Positions 44,528-53,236 of a stretch of 64,000 bases of DNA are shown here, in pieces. The DNA comes from Limnohabitans sp. Hippo3 (GTDB lineage: Bacteria; Pseudomonadota; Gammaproteobacteria; Burkholderiales; Burkholderiaceae_C). The position numbers were made by a program, and so were the translations under genes. How positions within the stretch are numbered: the first letter of the stretch is position 1; every line of letters begins with the position of its first letter. The stretch spans positions 1 to 64,000 of the forward strand of contig NZ_NESF01000010.1 in the NCBI RefSeq assembly GCF_003063665.1. The letters run 5' to 3'. The notes below the pieces were generated by a model. It had not been told where the DNA came from. It saw only the letters and a program-made list of their open reading frames with translations, and did not search any database.

Positions 44528-45019
44528 ATGAGCCTTTCCACCCCTTTTGTCCACCGCAACCTGCCGCGCCTGCTGCTGCAGGCGCGTGAGGCCGTCATGG
44601 CCCACACGCGCCCCAGCCTGCGCGAGCATGGTCTGTCTGACCAGCAATGGCGTGTGCTGCGGGTGCTGGGCGAGCATGCCCATGAGCCGGCAGGCATCGA
44701 AACCGGTCGTGTCGCCCGCGAGGCCTACCTACTGGGGCCCAGTCTGACCGGTGTGCTCTCGCGCATGGAGCGCGATGGCCTGATCGTGCGCGAGCGCTGC
44801 CCGCAGGACGCCCGCCGCAGTGTGGTGCGTGCCACGGCTCTGGGCTTGGACAAGGTGCAGGCGCTGTCGCAAACCATTGAGGCCCATTACAGCTGGATGG
44901 AGCAGCAGTTGGGCAAAGGCAAGCTCAGACAGATGTATGCCCTGCTGGATGAACTGATCGCGCTGGAGAGCCCTGACACCGAAACCGCCGAGGAACTGGC
45001 CGAGGAAGAAGAACGATGA
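44528..45019 (+). CDS. hpaR: MarR-family regulator HpaR
   Basis: HpaR represses the homoprotocatechuate meta-pathway in E. coli until an aromatic inducer is present. This 163-residue protein opens FVHRNLPRLLLQAREAVMAH and has the winged helix with LREHGLSDQQWRVLRVL, the recognition region YLLGPSLTGVLSRMERDGLI and RCPQDARRSVVRAT. An acidic tail ends it. The order with hpaG1 four bases overlapped (ATGA) supports the name. A palindrome sits on its start. Confidence 0.92.
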   Translation: MSLSTPFVHRNLPRLLLQAREAVMAHTRPSLREHGLSDQQWRVLRVLGEHAHEPAGIETGRVAREAYLLGPSLTGVLSRMERDGLIVRERCPQDARRSVVRATALGLDKVQALSQTIEAHYSWMEQQLGKGKLRQMYALLDELIALESPDTETAEELAEEEER

Positions 45020-45660
45020 ACCCGTGGACCCCCCGATGGACCCCGAAGGGCACGGTGTACGGCACCTTGCTCAATTTTCGCCGCGAGTGGGACCTGTGGT
45101 CTGCGCGCATGACGCAGGATCCGCACAAGGCCGCACCCCAAGCGCCCGTGCTTTACGTCAAGACGGCCAACACTTTCTGCCCCGCTGGGCAGGACCTGCT
45201 GCTGCAGGACGGCGTGAGCGAAGTGGACATCGGCGCCACGCTGGGTCTGGTGATCGGTGAACAGGCGCAGGTCGTGGGCGCGGTGCTGCTCAATGACTGG
45301 AGCGTGCCGCACACCAGCTATTACCGCCCACCGGTCAAGTTCCGCTGCCGCGACGGTTTTCTGGGCTTCCCCGCACAGGTCATGGCTGGAAAGGTGGAGG
45401 ACTGGGCCACATTGCAAATGGATGTGCGCCGCAACGGCGAGCGGGTGCAAACCGTCAATCTGCGTGGTCTGATGCGCAATCTGCCCGCACTGCTGGCCGA
45501 TGTGGACGAGTTCATGACGCTGCAACCCGGTGATGTGCTGATGGTCGGCACCGACTGCTTGGCAGACGGCACGCGCCCACGCGCCAAAGCCGGTGACCAG
45601 GTGGAGATTTCCGCGCCAGGTTTCGCCTCGGTCATCACTACGGTTCGAGGTGCCGCATGA
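45016..45660 (+). CDS. hpaG1: HpaG1, decarboxylase/isomerase N-terminal-type subunit
   Basis: This 214-residue protein corresponds to the N-terminal half of E. coli HpaG, which decarboxylates the tricarboxylate and isomerises 2-hydroxyhepta-2,4-dienedioate. The FAH fold is seen in GTVYGTLLNFRREWDL, LLNDWSVPHTSYYRPPVKFR and LQPGDVLMVGTDC. The E-x-E metal pair found in HpaG2 is replaced by Gly and Thr (GATLGLVIG), so this subunit may lack its own metal. It overlaps both neighbours by four bases. Confidence 0.9.
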   Translation: MNPWTPRWTPKGTVYGTLLNFRREWDLWSARMTQDPHKAAPQAPVLYVKTANTFCPAGQDLLLQDGVSEVDIGATLGLVIGEQAQVVGAVLLNDWSVPHTSYYRPPVKFRCRDGFLGFPAQVMAGKVEDWATLQMDVRRNGERVQTVNLRGLMRNLPALLADVDEFMTLQPGDVLMVGTDCLADGTRPRAKAGDQVEISAPGFASVITTVRGAA

Positions 45661-46421
45661 AACACGCCCGCATCGCCTGGTCCGGCGCCATTCAGCAAGC
45701 CGTTGAAGCCGACGGCCAGTTGCTCATCACCCAGGGTCCGCACAAGGGCCGCTGCGTGGCTTTTGACGAGGTCGTCTGGCTGCCTCCGCTCGCACCCACA
45801 GCTCAGGCACGCACCGTGATCGCGCTGGGCCTGAACTACGCCGACCACGCCAAGGAATTGGCCTTCAAGGCGCCCGAAGAACCGCTGGCCTTCATGAAGG
45901 GAGAAGCCTCGCTGATCGGCCACAAAGCCTTCACCAAGCGCCCGGCGGATGTGGCCTACATGCATTACGAATGCGAGCTGGCGGTGGTGATCGGCCGCAC
46001 GGCGCGCCATGTGAAGAAGGCAGATGCCTACGACCACATTGCCGGCTACACCGTGGCCAATGACTACGCCATCCGCGATTACCTGGAAAACTGGTACCGC
46101 CCCAACCTGCGCGTGAAGAACCGCGACACCTGCACACCGATTGGCCCTTGGCTGGTGGACGCAGCCGACATCCCGAACCCCATGGCGCTCAAGTTACAGA
46201 CCACCGTCAATGGCCAGGTCACGCAAAGCGGCAGCACCGCCGACATGATTTTTGATGTGCCCACGCTGATCGAATATTTCAGCAGTTTCATGACGCTCAA
46301 TCCCGGCGACCTGATTCTGACCGGCACCCCCGACGGCATCGTGGACTGCCAGCCCGGCGACGTGATCGTCACCGAAATCGAAGGCATCGGGGCTTTGACC
46401 AACACCATTGTTGCTGCGTGA
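45657..46421 (+). CDS. hpaG2: HpaG2, decarboxylase/isomerase C-terminal-type subunit
   Basis: This 254-residue FAH-fold protein matches the C-terminal half of E. coli HpaG. The metal ligands are in MHYECELAVVIGR (E-x-E) and VANDYAIRDYLEN (Asp). The motif NPGDLILTGTPDGI is also clear. With HpaG1 it should make the active decarboxylase/isomerase; in E. coli the two halves are one chain. Start overlaps the hpaG1 stop by four bases. A repeat pair separates it from hpaE. Confidence 0.93.
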   Translation: MKHARIAWSGAIQQAVEADGQLLITQGPHKGRCVAFDEVVWLPPLAPTAQARTVIALGLNYADHAKELAFKAPEEPLAFMKGEASLIGHKAFTKRPADVAYMHYECELAVVIGRTARHVKKADAYDHIAGYTVANDYAIRDYLENWYRPNLRVKNRDTCTPIGPWLVDAADIPNPMALKLQTTVNGQVTQSGSTADMIFDVPTLIEYFSSFMTLNPGDLILTGTPDGIVDCQPGDVIVTEIEGIGALTNTIVAA

Positions 46422-46453
46422 ACATGACACATACAGACTGCAAACCACTGCTC

Positions 46454-46528
46454 GTCATCCCCGCGCATGCGGGGATCCACGGTGTTGGCGTCTTGCCTGC
46501 ATGGATTCCCGCGTTCGCGGGAATGACA
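46454..46528. repeat. Inverted pair of palindromic repeats between hpaG2 and hpaE
   Basis: Two perfect palindromes, ATCCCCGCGCATGCGGGGAT (46457-46476) and ATTCCCGCGTTCGCGGGAAT (46505-46524), face each other, the outer edges being GTCAT and ATGAC. The whole can fold as one large structure. It looks like a REP/BIME-type insertion within the hpa operon. Confidence 0.85.
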
Positions 46529-46580
46529 GCCCAGTAGGTCGGTGGCTTTAGCCCCGACAAGCCTGAAAGAAAGACACGAT

Positions 46581-48050
46581 ATGAAAATCAACCACCTGAT
46601 CAACGGCAAGAGTGTCGCGGGCAGCGACTACTTCGAAACCGTCAACCCCGCCACGCAAGAGGTGTTGGCCGAAGTCGCCTCGGGCGGCGAGATCGAAGTC
46701 AACGCTGCCGTCGCAGCCGCAAAAGCCGCCTTCCCGAAGTGGGCCGCCACCCCCGCGACCGAGCGCGCGAAAATCATGCGCAAGTTGGGCGACCTGATCA
46801 CGAAACACGTGCCTGACATCTCGGAAACCGAGACGAAAGATTGTGGCCAGACCATCAGCCAGACCGGCAAGCAGCTGGTGCCACGCGCGGCCGACAACTT
46901 CCATTACTTCGCCGAGATGTGCACCCGTGTGGACGGTCACACCTACCCCACGCCCACGCACCTGAACTACACCCTGTTCCACCCGGTGGGCGTGTGCGCG
47001 CTCATCAGCCCGTGGAATGTGCCTTTCATGACCGCCACCTGGAAGGTCGCGCCCTGCCTGGCTTTTGGCAACACCGCCGTGCTCAAGATGAGCGAACTCT
47101 CGCCCCTCACGGCCGCCCGCTTGGGTGAGCTGGCGCTGGAGGCGGGCGTGCCTGCGGGTGTGCTGAATCTGGTGCACGGCTACGGCAAGGAGGCGGGCGA
47201 GCCCCTGGTTTCGCACCGCGATGTGCGCGCCATCAGCTTCACTGGCTCCACCGTCACCGGCAACCGGATCGTGCAAAGCGCGGGCCTCAAAAAGTTCAGC
47301 ATGGAACTCGGCGGCAAGAGCCCCTTTGTGATTTTTGAAGATGCCGACCTCGACCGCGCTTTGGACGCGGCCGTGTTCATGATCTTCAGCAACAACGGCG
47401 AGCGCTGCACCGCCGGCAGCCGCATCCTGGTGCAGCAAAGCATCTACGCCGACTTCGCCGCGAAATTTGCCGAGCGCGCCAGGCGCATCGTGGTGGGCGA
47501 TCCGCTCGACGAAAAAACCATCGTCGGCCCGATGATCAGCAAGAATCACCTGGCCAAGGTGCGCAGCTACATCGAGCTGGGCCCCAAAGAGGGCGCAACC
47601 CTGCTCTGCGGCGGGCTGGACCAACCCAGCTACGCCGCCGATCTGCCCGCGCATGTGAAGGGCGGCAACTTCGTCTGGCCCACGGTGTTCGCCGACGTGG
47701 ACAACCGCATGCGCATCGCACAAGAAGAAATCTTCGGCCCGGTGGCCTGCCTGATCCCTTTCAGGGACGAGGCGGACGCCATCGAGAAAGCCAACGACAT
47801 CGACTACGGCCTGTCCAGCTACGTCTGGACCGAGAACATTGGCCGTGCCCATCGCGTGGCCGCGGCCATCGAAGCGGGCATGTGCTTCGTCAACAGCCAG
47901 AACGTGCGCGACCTGCGCCAGCCCTTCGGCGGCACCAAGGCCAGCGGCACCGGCCGCGAAGGCGGCACCTGGAGCTACGAAGTGTTCTGCGAACCGAAAA
48001 ACGTGGCGGTGAGCCTCGGCGGTCACCACATCCCGCACTGGGGAGTTTGA
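46581..48050 (+). CDS. hpaE: 5-carboxymethyl-2-hydroxymuconate semialdehyde dehydrogenase
   Basis: HpaE oxidises the ring-cleavage semialdehyde to the tricarboxylic muconate with NAD. It is a 489-residue aldehyde dehydrogenase: the NAD site includes SFTGSTVTGNRI, the glutamate is in FSMELGGKSPFV, and the catalytic cysteine in SNNGERCTAGSRIL. The final GGHHIPHWGV is typical of HpaE. The start MKINHLINGKSV follows AAGAAAGACACG. A large antisense open frame over this gene is a shadow. Confidence 0.95.
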   Translation: MKINHLINGKSVAGSDYFETVNPATQEVLAEVASGGEIEVNAAVAAAKAAFPKWAATPATERAKIMRKLGDLITKHVPDISETETKDCGQTISQTGKQLVPRAADNFHYFAEMCTRVDGHTYPTPTHLNYTLFHPVGVCALISPWNVPFMTATWKVAPCLAFGNTAVLKMSELSPLTAARLGELALEAGVPAGVLNLVHGYGKEAGEPLVSHRDVRAISFTGSTVTGNRIVQSAGLKKFSMELGGKSPFVIFEDADLDRALDAAVFMIFSNNGERCTAGSRILVQQSIYADFAAKFAERARRIVVGDPLDEKTIVGPMISKNHLAKVRSYIELGPKEGATLLCGGLDQPSYAADLPAHVKGGNFVWPTVFADVDNRMRIAQEEIFGPVACLIPFRDEADAIEKANDIDYGLSSYVWTENIGRAHRVAAAIEAGMCFVNSQNVRDLRQPFGGTKASGTGREGGTWSYEVFCEPKNVAVSLGGHHIPHWGV

Positions 48051-48086
48051 CCATGGGACAACTCGAAAACACCAGGAGTGCTCGCC

Positions 48087-49013
48087 ATGGGTAAGCTCGC
48101 ATTGGCCGCCAAAATCACCCACGTGCCCAGCATGTACCTGAGTGAAATTCCCGGGCCGCGCTTTGGCACACGCCAAAGCGCCATCGACGGCCACAAGGAA
48201 ATCAGCCGCCGCTGCCGTGCGCTCGGTGTGGACACCTTGGTGGTGTTTGACACGCACTGGCTGGTGAATGCGAACTACCACATCAACTGCGCGCCGCACT
48301 TCAAGGGCAGCTACACCAGCAACGAGCTCCCCCACTTCATCAACCACATGGCGTTCGAGTCGCCCGGCAACCCCGAGCTGGGGCATCTGCTGGCCAAGGT
48401 TGCCAATGAACATGGCGTGGAAACGCTGGCGCACGACAACACTACGCTCGACCCCGAGTACGGCACGCTGGTGCCGCTGCGCTACATGAACGAAGACCAG
48501 CACTTCAAGGTGGTCTCGGTCTCGGCTTTGTGCATGGTGCATTACCTGAATGACAGCGCGCGCCTGGGCTGGGCCATGCGCGAGGCGGTGGAAAAGCACT
48601 ACGACGGCAAGGTGGCCTTCCTGGCCAGCGGCTCGCTGTCGCACCGTTTCGCGCAAAACGGCCTGGCCCCCGAATACGCCCACAAAATCTGGAGTCCTTT
48701 CCTGGAGCAACTTGACAAGCAGGTGTTGCAGATGTGGGAACGCCGTGAGTGGAAAGCCTTTTGCGAGATGCTGCCCGAGTACGCCAGCAAAGGCCACGGC
48801 GAAGGCTTCATGCACGACACCGCCATGCTGATGGGCGCACTGGGTTGGACGGGCTACGACGGTGGCGTGGACATGGTCACGCCTTACTTCGGTGCGAGCG
48901 GCACGGGCCAGCTCAACGCGATTTTTGACGTGACGCCGCAAGACGGCTCGCACATCCCTGCGGCGGTGGCCAGCCAGGCCGAGGGCTACACCGCGATCAG
49001 CACGCGGCTGTGA
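48087..49013 (+). CDS. hpaD: 3,4-dihydroxyphenylacetate 2,3-dioxygenase
   Basis: HpaD opens the homoprotocatechuate ring next to the hydroxyls (extradiol, class III LigB type), using iron. Likely metal and acid-base histidines lie in FDTHWLVNANYHINCAP and SGSLSHRFAQ; the C-terminal GHGEGFMHDTAMLMGALGW is family-typical. It is 308 residues long. The start MGKLALAAKITHVPSMYLSE at 48087 follows CAGGAG; a GTG three codons earlier is less likely. Confidence 0.94.
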   Translation: MGKLALAAKITHVPSMYLSEIPGPRFGTRQSAIDGHKEISRRCRALGVDTLVVFDTHWLVNANYHINCAPHFKGSYTSNELPHFINHMAFESPGNPELGHLLAKVANEHGVETLAHDNTTLDPEYGTLVPLRYMNEDQHFKVVSVSALCMVHYLNDSARLGWAMREAVEKHYDGKVAFLASGSLSHRFAQNGLAPEYAHKIWSPFLEQLDKQVLQMWERREWKAFCEMLPEYASKGHGEGFMHDTAMLMGALGWTGYDGGVDMVTPYFGASGTGQLNAIFDVTPQDGSHIPAAVASQAEGYTAISTRL

Positions 49014-49023
49014 GGAGACCAGC

Positions 49024-49455
49024 ATGCCCCACCTTGTGATTCTTTACACCGGCCAACTCGACCAGGAAGTCGAGATGAAGCAACTGTGCCGCCAGATGGC
49101 CGACGCCATGCTCACTGTGCAAGACGAAGCCGGCAAACAGGTCTTTCCCACCGGCGGCACGCGCGTGCTGGCCTACCCCGCGCCTCACTACGCGGTGGCC
49201 GATGGCGGCGCTGCAGGCCTGGCTGCGGGGGGCACAGGCGACTACGCCTTTGTCTACCTGAACCTGCGCATGGGCCGTGGCCGCACCGAAGCCACGCAGC
49301 ATCGCGCAGGCACCACGCTGGTCGAGGTGGCCAAAGCCTTCTTCGCGCCGGTGATGGCCCAGCGCCACATCGGCATCACGCTGCAGATCGACGTTGGCCC
49401 CGAAGTGTTCGACGCCAAGCACAGCAACCTCCATCCGCTTTTCAATAAGGCTTGA
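49024..49455 (+). CDS. hpaF: 5-carboxymethyl-2-hydroxymuconate delta-isomerase
   Basis: HpaF is a tautomerase that shifts the double bond of the muconate. Pro at position 2 (MPHLVILYTGQLD) becomes the N-terminal catalytic base after Met removal. The further PTGGTRVLAYPAPHYAVADG and NLRMGRGRTEAT are family markers. At 143 residues it is slightly longer than E. coli HpaF (126). GAGGAGACCAGC precedes the ATG. A repeat lies between it and hpaH. Confidence 0.92.
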   Translation: MPHLVILYTGQLDQEVEMKQLCRQMADAMLTVQDEAGKQVFPTGGTRVLAYPAPHYAVADGGAAGLAAGGTGDYAFVYLNLRMGRGRTEATQHRAGTTLVEVAKAFFAPVMAQRHIGITLQIDVGPEVFDAKHSNLHPLFNKA

Positions 49456-49476
49456 CATGACATTGATCCTGACGGG

Positions 49477-49549
49477 TGTGGGAGCGAGCCCCTGCTCGCG
49501 AATGCATGGTGGTCCATTAGCGATTCGCGCGCAGGGGCGCGCTCCCACA
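49477..49549. repeat. REP-like inverted repeat (GTGGGAGCG family)
   Basis: TGTGGGAGCGAGCCCCTGCT and onward is the inverse of the right side, which ends GCGCGCTCCCACA. The arms are about 28 bases with few mismatches around a short centre. It resembles the REP elements of pseudomonads. A second copy is at 55.55 kb. Confidence 0.8.
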
Positions 49550-49562
49550 GGGAAATACCAAC

Positions 49563-50378
49563 ATGTTTGACGACGCCTTGATCCAGCAGCTCGCCCAAGA
49601 GCTGAACCAGTCCGAAAAATCGCGCACCCAGATCGAGCAATTTTCCAAGCGCTTTGCGGGCATGACCGTCGAGGACGGTTACCGCATCAACCGCGCCTGG
49701 ATGCAGCTCAAGTTCGCCGAAGGCAGAAAGATGATCGGCCACAAGATCGGTCTGACCAGCCGCGCCATGCAGGTGTCCAGCCAGATCGACGAGCCCGATT
49801 ACGGCACCCTGCTGGACGACATGCTCTACACCTGCACCCCCGGTCAAGTGCTGGACATCCCCTTCACAGATTTCATCGCGCCCCGTGTCGAGGTGGAGCT
49901 GGCTTTCATCCTCAAAAAAGAGCTGCGCGGCCCCGATGTGACCGTGGAGCAGGTGCTGGACGCCACCGACTACGTGACGCCCGCCATCGAAATCATCGAC
50001 TCGCGCATCGAGCAGTTTGACCGCCATACCAAGGCCATGCGCAAGGTGTACGACACCATCAGCGACAACGCGGCCAACGCAGGCATCGTGCTCGGCGCCA
50101 AGCGGGTCGACCCGCTCACCACCGACTTGCCCTGGTGCGGTGCGGTGCTACGCCAAAACGGCGTGGTCGAGGAAACGGGTCTGGCGGCGGGCGTGCAAGG
50201 TCACCCGGCCGTCGGCATCGCCTGGCTGGCCAACAAGCTGGCCCCCTGGGGTGAACACCTTCAGGCGGGCGAAATTGTTCTGGCCGGCTCGTTCACCAAA
50301 CCCGCGCCCGCCAAAGTGGGCGATCTGTTTGAGGTGGACTACGGGCCGCTGGGTAAGCTGGAGTTTCGGTTTGTTTGA
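49563..50378 (+). CDS. hpaH: 2-oxo-hept-4-ene-1,7-dioate hydratase
   Basis: HpaH adds water to the oxo-heptenedioate. The 271-residue protein belongs to the MhpD/HpaH hydratase group: [34 protein letters not shown], a metal-binding region [15 protein letters not shown] and [12 protein letters not shown]. The ATG at 49563 follows AGGGAAATACCAAC. It is six genes into the hpa operon, and hpaI follows after a 167-base gap with a strong inverted repeat. Confidence 0.94.
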   Translation: MFDDALIQQLAQELNQSEKSRTQIEQFSKRFAGMTVEDGYRINRAWMQLKFAEGRKMIGHKIGLTSRAMQVSSQIDEPDYGTLLDDMLYTCTPGQVLDIPFTDFIAPRVEVELAFILKKELRGPDVTVEQVLDATDYVTPAIEIIDSRIEQFDRHTKAMRKVYDTISDNAANAGIVLGAKRVDPLTTDLPWCGAVLRQNGVVEETGLAAGVQGHPAVGIAWLANKLAPWGEHLQAGEIVLAGSFTKPAPAKVGDLFEVDYGPLGKLEFRFV

Positions 50379-50428
50379 GCCTTTGGATGCGTCTGCAGTG
50401 GCTTCGTCTTGCGTTAGCGGGAGGCTGC

Positions 50429-50502
50429 TGGGGCCGGGGTGGCGGCCCGGGCTCAGAGGCGCTTCGCTTTGCCACATTGCCCAAGCCGCCACCCCGGCCC
50501 CA
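50429..50502. promoter_or_regulatory. 18-bp perfect inverted repeat between hpaH and hpaI
   Basis: TGGGGCCGGGGTGGCGGC (50429-50446) pairs perfectly with 50485-50502 around a 38-base loop. It is very GC rich and has no T-run. It may slow or protect the transcript between hpaH and hpaI, or be a mobile repeat. No copy elsewhere in the window was noticed. Confidence 0.65.
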
Positions 50503-50545
50503 ACATCCTGTGAGCCATTTGGCCTTTAACGAGAGGAACTTCGCC

Positions 50546-51361
50546 ATGAACACCCCTGTGAATCTATTCAAACAAGCCCTGCAAAACCAACAGCCCCAAA
50601 TCGGCCTGTGGATGGGACTGGCCAGCGCCTACACCGCCGAAATCTGTGCTTTGGCCGGATTCGATTGGTTGGTGATTGACGGTGAACACGCGCCCAACGA
50701 TCTGTCCAGCATCCAGGCCCAGTTGCAAACCCTGGCTGCTTACCCCGTCAGCCACCCGGTGTGCCGTGTACCTGTGGGGGAGACGGCGCTCATCAAACAA
50801 TACCTGGACCTGGGGGCGCAAAACATCCTGGTGCCCATGGTCGATACCGCCGAGCAGGCCGCGCAGTTGGTGCGTGCCATGCGTTACCCGCAAGACGACG
50901 GGCAGGGCGGCGTGCGGGGCATGGCCGGGGCACGTGCTTCGCGCTGGGGTCACTACAGCGACTACTTCAAGCGCGCCAACGAAGAGGTTTGCCTGCTGGT
51001 GCAGGTCGAATCACGTGAAGCGCTGAAGAACCTCGATGCCATCGTCGCCACGCCCGGCGTGGACGGCGTGTTCATTGGCCCAGCCGACCTCTCGGCCTCC
51101 ATGGGCCATGTGGGCAACGCCGCGCACCCCGATGTGCAGGCCGCGATTGCCGACGCGATCGCCCGTATCCTGAAAGCCGGCAAGGCGCCGGGCATCCTGA
51201 CCCCCGACCGTCAGTTGGCCGAGCAGTACCTGAAACTGGGCGCAGTGTTTGTCGCGGTGGGTCTGGACACGCAAATCCTGATGCGCCAGACTGCCGAGCT
51301 GGCTGCGCACTTCAAAACCACAGTCAAGGCGGTGTCGGCCGACAAAGGCCAGACTTATTGA
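50546..51361 (+). CDS. hpaI: 4-hydroxy-2-oxoheptanedioate aldolase
   Basis: HpaI splits the seven-carbon product into pyruvate and succinate semialdehyde. It is a class II metal aldolase of the HpcH/HpaI family: the catalytic histidine in [10 protein letters not shown], the metal ligands in [16 protein letters not shown] and [16 protein letters not shown]. It has 271 residues. GAGAGGAACTTCGCC precedes the ATG; the frame open upstream crosses the inverted repeat and is not coding. Last step of the pathway here. Confidence 0.94.
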   Translation: MNTPVNLFKQALQNQQPQIGLWMGLASAYTAEICALAGFDWLVIDGEHAPNDLSSIQAQLQTLAAYPVSHPVCRVPVGETALIKQYLDLGAQNILVPMVDTAEQAAQLVRAMRYPQDDGQGGVRGMAGARASRWGHYSDYFKRANEEVCLLVQVESREALKNLDAIVATPGVDGVFIGPADLSASMGHVGNAAHPDVQAAIADAIARILKAGKAPGILTPDRQLAEQYLKLGAVFVAVGLDTQILMRQTAELAAHFKTTVKAVSADKGQTY

Positions 51362-51426
51362 CGCGGTGCCAGTGGCCTCATTCCATTTTTCAGCGAGCGT
51401 TTTTTACATTCAACCAGGAGACTTCC

Positions 51427-52416
51427 ATGCGCATTTCCCGTCGTCAATTCGTCCAATCCGCCAGTGCCGGCGCTGTACTGGCCACACTGGGCCAGCAGGT
51501 CATGGCCCAGGCCCAGATTGACAACTTCAAGATCGTCACCGGCTTTGCCGCCGGGGGCACCTCGGACACCACTTGCCGCCGCGTGGCCGCTCGCCTGACG
51601 GGCAGCTACGCCAAGACCGCTGTGGTTGAAAACAAGACGGGTGCGGGCGGCCAAATCGCCATCCAGTTCGTCAAGAGCCAGCCGGCCGATGGCAGCACCA
51701 TGCTGCAGACGCCTACCTCGATGCTGACGATTTACCCGCACATCTACAAAAAGCTCAGTTACGACCCGGCTACCGACCTGAGCCCGGTGTCTTTGGCTTG
51801 CGTGTTCGACTTCGGCTTTGCCGTGGGCCCGGCTGTGCCCGACAGCGTCAAAAACATCAACGACTTCATGGCCTGGGCCAAGGCCAACCCCACTTTGGCT
51901 AACTTCGGCTCGCCCGCCGCAGGCTCTACGCCGCACTTTGTGGGCGCTTTGCTCGGACGCCATGCCGGGGTCGAGATCAAGCACGTCGCTTACCGTGGCA
52001 CCCAACCGGCCATGCTCGACCTGCTGGGCGGCCAGATCGCAGCAGTCAGCGGCCCCATCGGTGACATCACCCAGCACCTGCCCACGGGCAAGGTGCGCAT
52101 CCTGGCCACATCGGGTGCCAAGCGCAACCGTTTCGCGCCCGATGTGCCCACTTACGCTGAGCAAGGCCTCAAGGACATGGTGCACAGCGAGTGGTTCGCC
52201 TTCTTCCTGCCTGCCAAGGCCACGCCCGAGGTGGTGGCGCGCCTGAATGTGGCCGTCAAGAGCGCCCTGGCATCCAAGGACGTGATCGACGGCCTGGCCA
52301 CTTTTGGCCTGGAGGCCATGTCCAGCTCGCCCGCCGAGCTCACCGAGCTGATCCGCAAGGACACGGCCAAGTGGGCTCCCATCGTCAAGACCATCGGCTT
52401 CACCGCCGAGGCTTGA
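51427..52416 (+). CDS. Bug/TctC-type solute-binding protein
   Basis: A 329-residue periplasmic receptor of the tripartite tricarboxylate transporter (Bug) family. The signal MRISRRQFVQSASAGAVLAT has twin arginines, so Tat export is likely. The body shows FKIVTGFAAGGTSDTTCRRV, FGSPAAGSTPHFVGALLG and AKWAPIVKTIGFTAEA at the end. No TctA/TctB membrane genes are near, as is common for Bug proteins in Burkholderiales. Its place after hpaI suggests uptake or sensing of an aromatic acid; this is inference. Confidence 0.9.
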   Translation: MRISRRQFVQSASAGAVLATLGQQVMAQAQIDNFKIVTGFAAGGTSDTTCRRVAARLTGSYAKTAVVENKTGAGGQIAIQFVKSQPADGSTMLQTPTSMLTIYPHIYKKLSYDPATDLSPVSLACVFDFGFAVGPAVPDSVKNINDFMAWAKANPTLANFGSPAAGSTPHFVGALLGRHAGVEIKHVAYRGTQPAMLDLLGGQIAAVSGPIGDITQHLPTGKVRILATSGAKRNRFAPDVPTYAEQGLKDMVHSEWFAFFLPAKATPEVVARLNVAVKSALASKDVIDGLATFGLEAMSSSPAELTELIRKDTAKWAPIVKTIGFTAEA

Positions 52417-52441
52417 TTTTCAAAAGTCTGGAGTTCGCGCC

Positions 52442-53236
52442 ATGAATGCCATTTTGAAATCTGTGCCCACCGATGTGCCTGCCCCAGCGCACATGCACCC
52501 TGATGAATGGCAGGCGCGACGCCAGCTGGCCAGCTGCTACCGCGTGTTTGCCATGCTCGGCTGGACCGAGATGATCTACAACCACATCACGCTGCGTCTG
52601 CCCGACAGTGCCACAGGGGGCGAAAAGCATTTCTTGATCAACCCTTTTGGGCTGCATTACAGCGAAGTCACCGCCAGCAACCTGGTCAAGATCAACCTGC
52701 AAGGCGAGGTGCTCGATGGCTCGCCCTACAAGGTCAACCCCGCCGGGTTCGTGGTGCATGCCACGCTGCACGGCGGCATCGAAGGCGCGCACTGCGTGAT
52801 GCACACCCACACCACGGCGGGCGTGGCGGTGGCGTGCCTGGAGGGGGGGCTGTCGCAAAGCAATTTTTATTCGGCGCAGTTGCACGGCATGGTGGCTTAC
52901 CACGACTTCGAGGGCATCACCATCCACGCCGAAGAGGGCCCGCGTGTGCTCCAGAGCATTGGCGACAAGCCCGCTGTGATTTTGCGCAACCATGGCTTGT
53001 TGTCCTGGGGTCATACCTTGCCGCAGGCCTTTGCGATCTTGTGGACGCTGCAGCGCGCCTGCGAAATCCAGCTGGCCACGCAAAGCATGGGCACACCGAT
53101 TCCCGTGCCCGAAGCGATTGCCGCCCAATGCACGCGCGACGCGCTGCAGTTCAACCCGAACCACGGTGCAGGACAGGATGTGTTTGATGCCCTGGTGCGC
53201 CAGGTGGACCGTATCGATGCGGGGTGGCGTGCATGA
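52442..53236 (+). CDS. Class II aldolase/adducin family protein
   Basis: A 264-residue zinc aldolase-like protein. The metal-binding histidines are in HCVMHTHTTAGVAV and the later ILRNHGLLSWG; the N-terminal YRVFAMLGWTEMIYNHITLR is the family entry. No catalytic detail reveals the substrate; members include fuculose-phosphate aldolase and decarboxylases of aromatic acids. It follows the receptor gene after 25 bases and overlaps the next gene by four bases. Confidence 0.85.
   Translation: MNAILKSVPTDVPAPAHMHPDEWQARRQLASCYRVFAMLGWTEMIYNHITLRLPDSATGGEKHFLINPFGLHYSEVTASNLVKINLQGEVLDGSPYKVNPAGFVVHATLHGGIEGAHCVMHTHTTAGVAVACLEGGLSQSNFYSAQLHGMVAYHDFEGITIHAEEGPRVLQSIGDKPAVILRNHGLLSWGHTLPQAFAILWTLQRACEIQLATQSMGTPIPVPEAIAAQCTRDALQFNPNHGAGQDVFDALVRQVDRIDAGWRA

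Noticed and set aside
48053..48094. A 13-codon frame (MGQLENTRSARHG) between hpaE and hpaD
   Set aside because: It has no ribosome site of its own and overlaps the hpaD start; it is most likely chance.
46548..49025. An 825-codon open frame on the minus strand across hpaE and hpaD
   Set aside because: It mirrors the real genes in high-GC DNA with strong third-position bias; its protein is full of His, Val, Gly and Arg without any domain, and hpaE/hpaD are clear on the plus strand.
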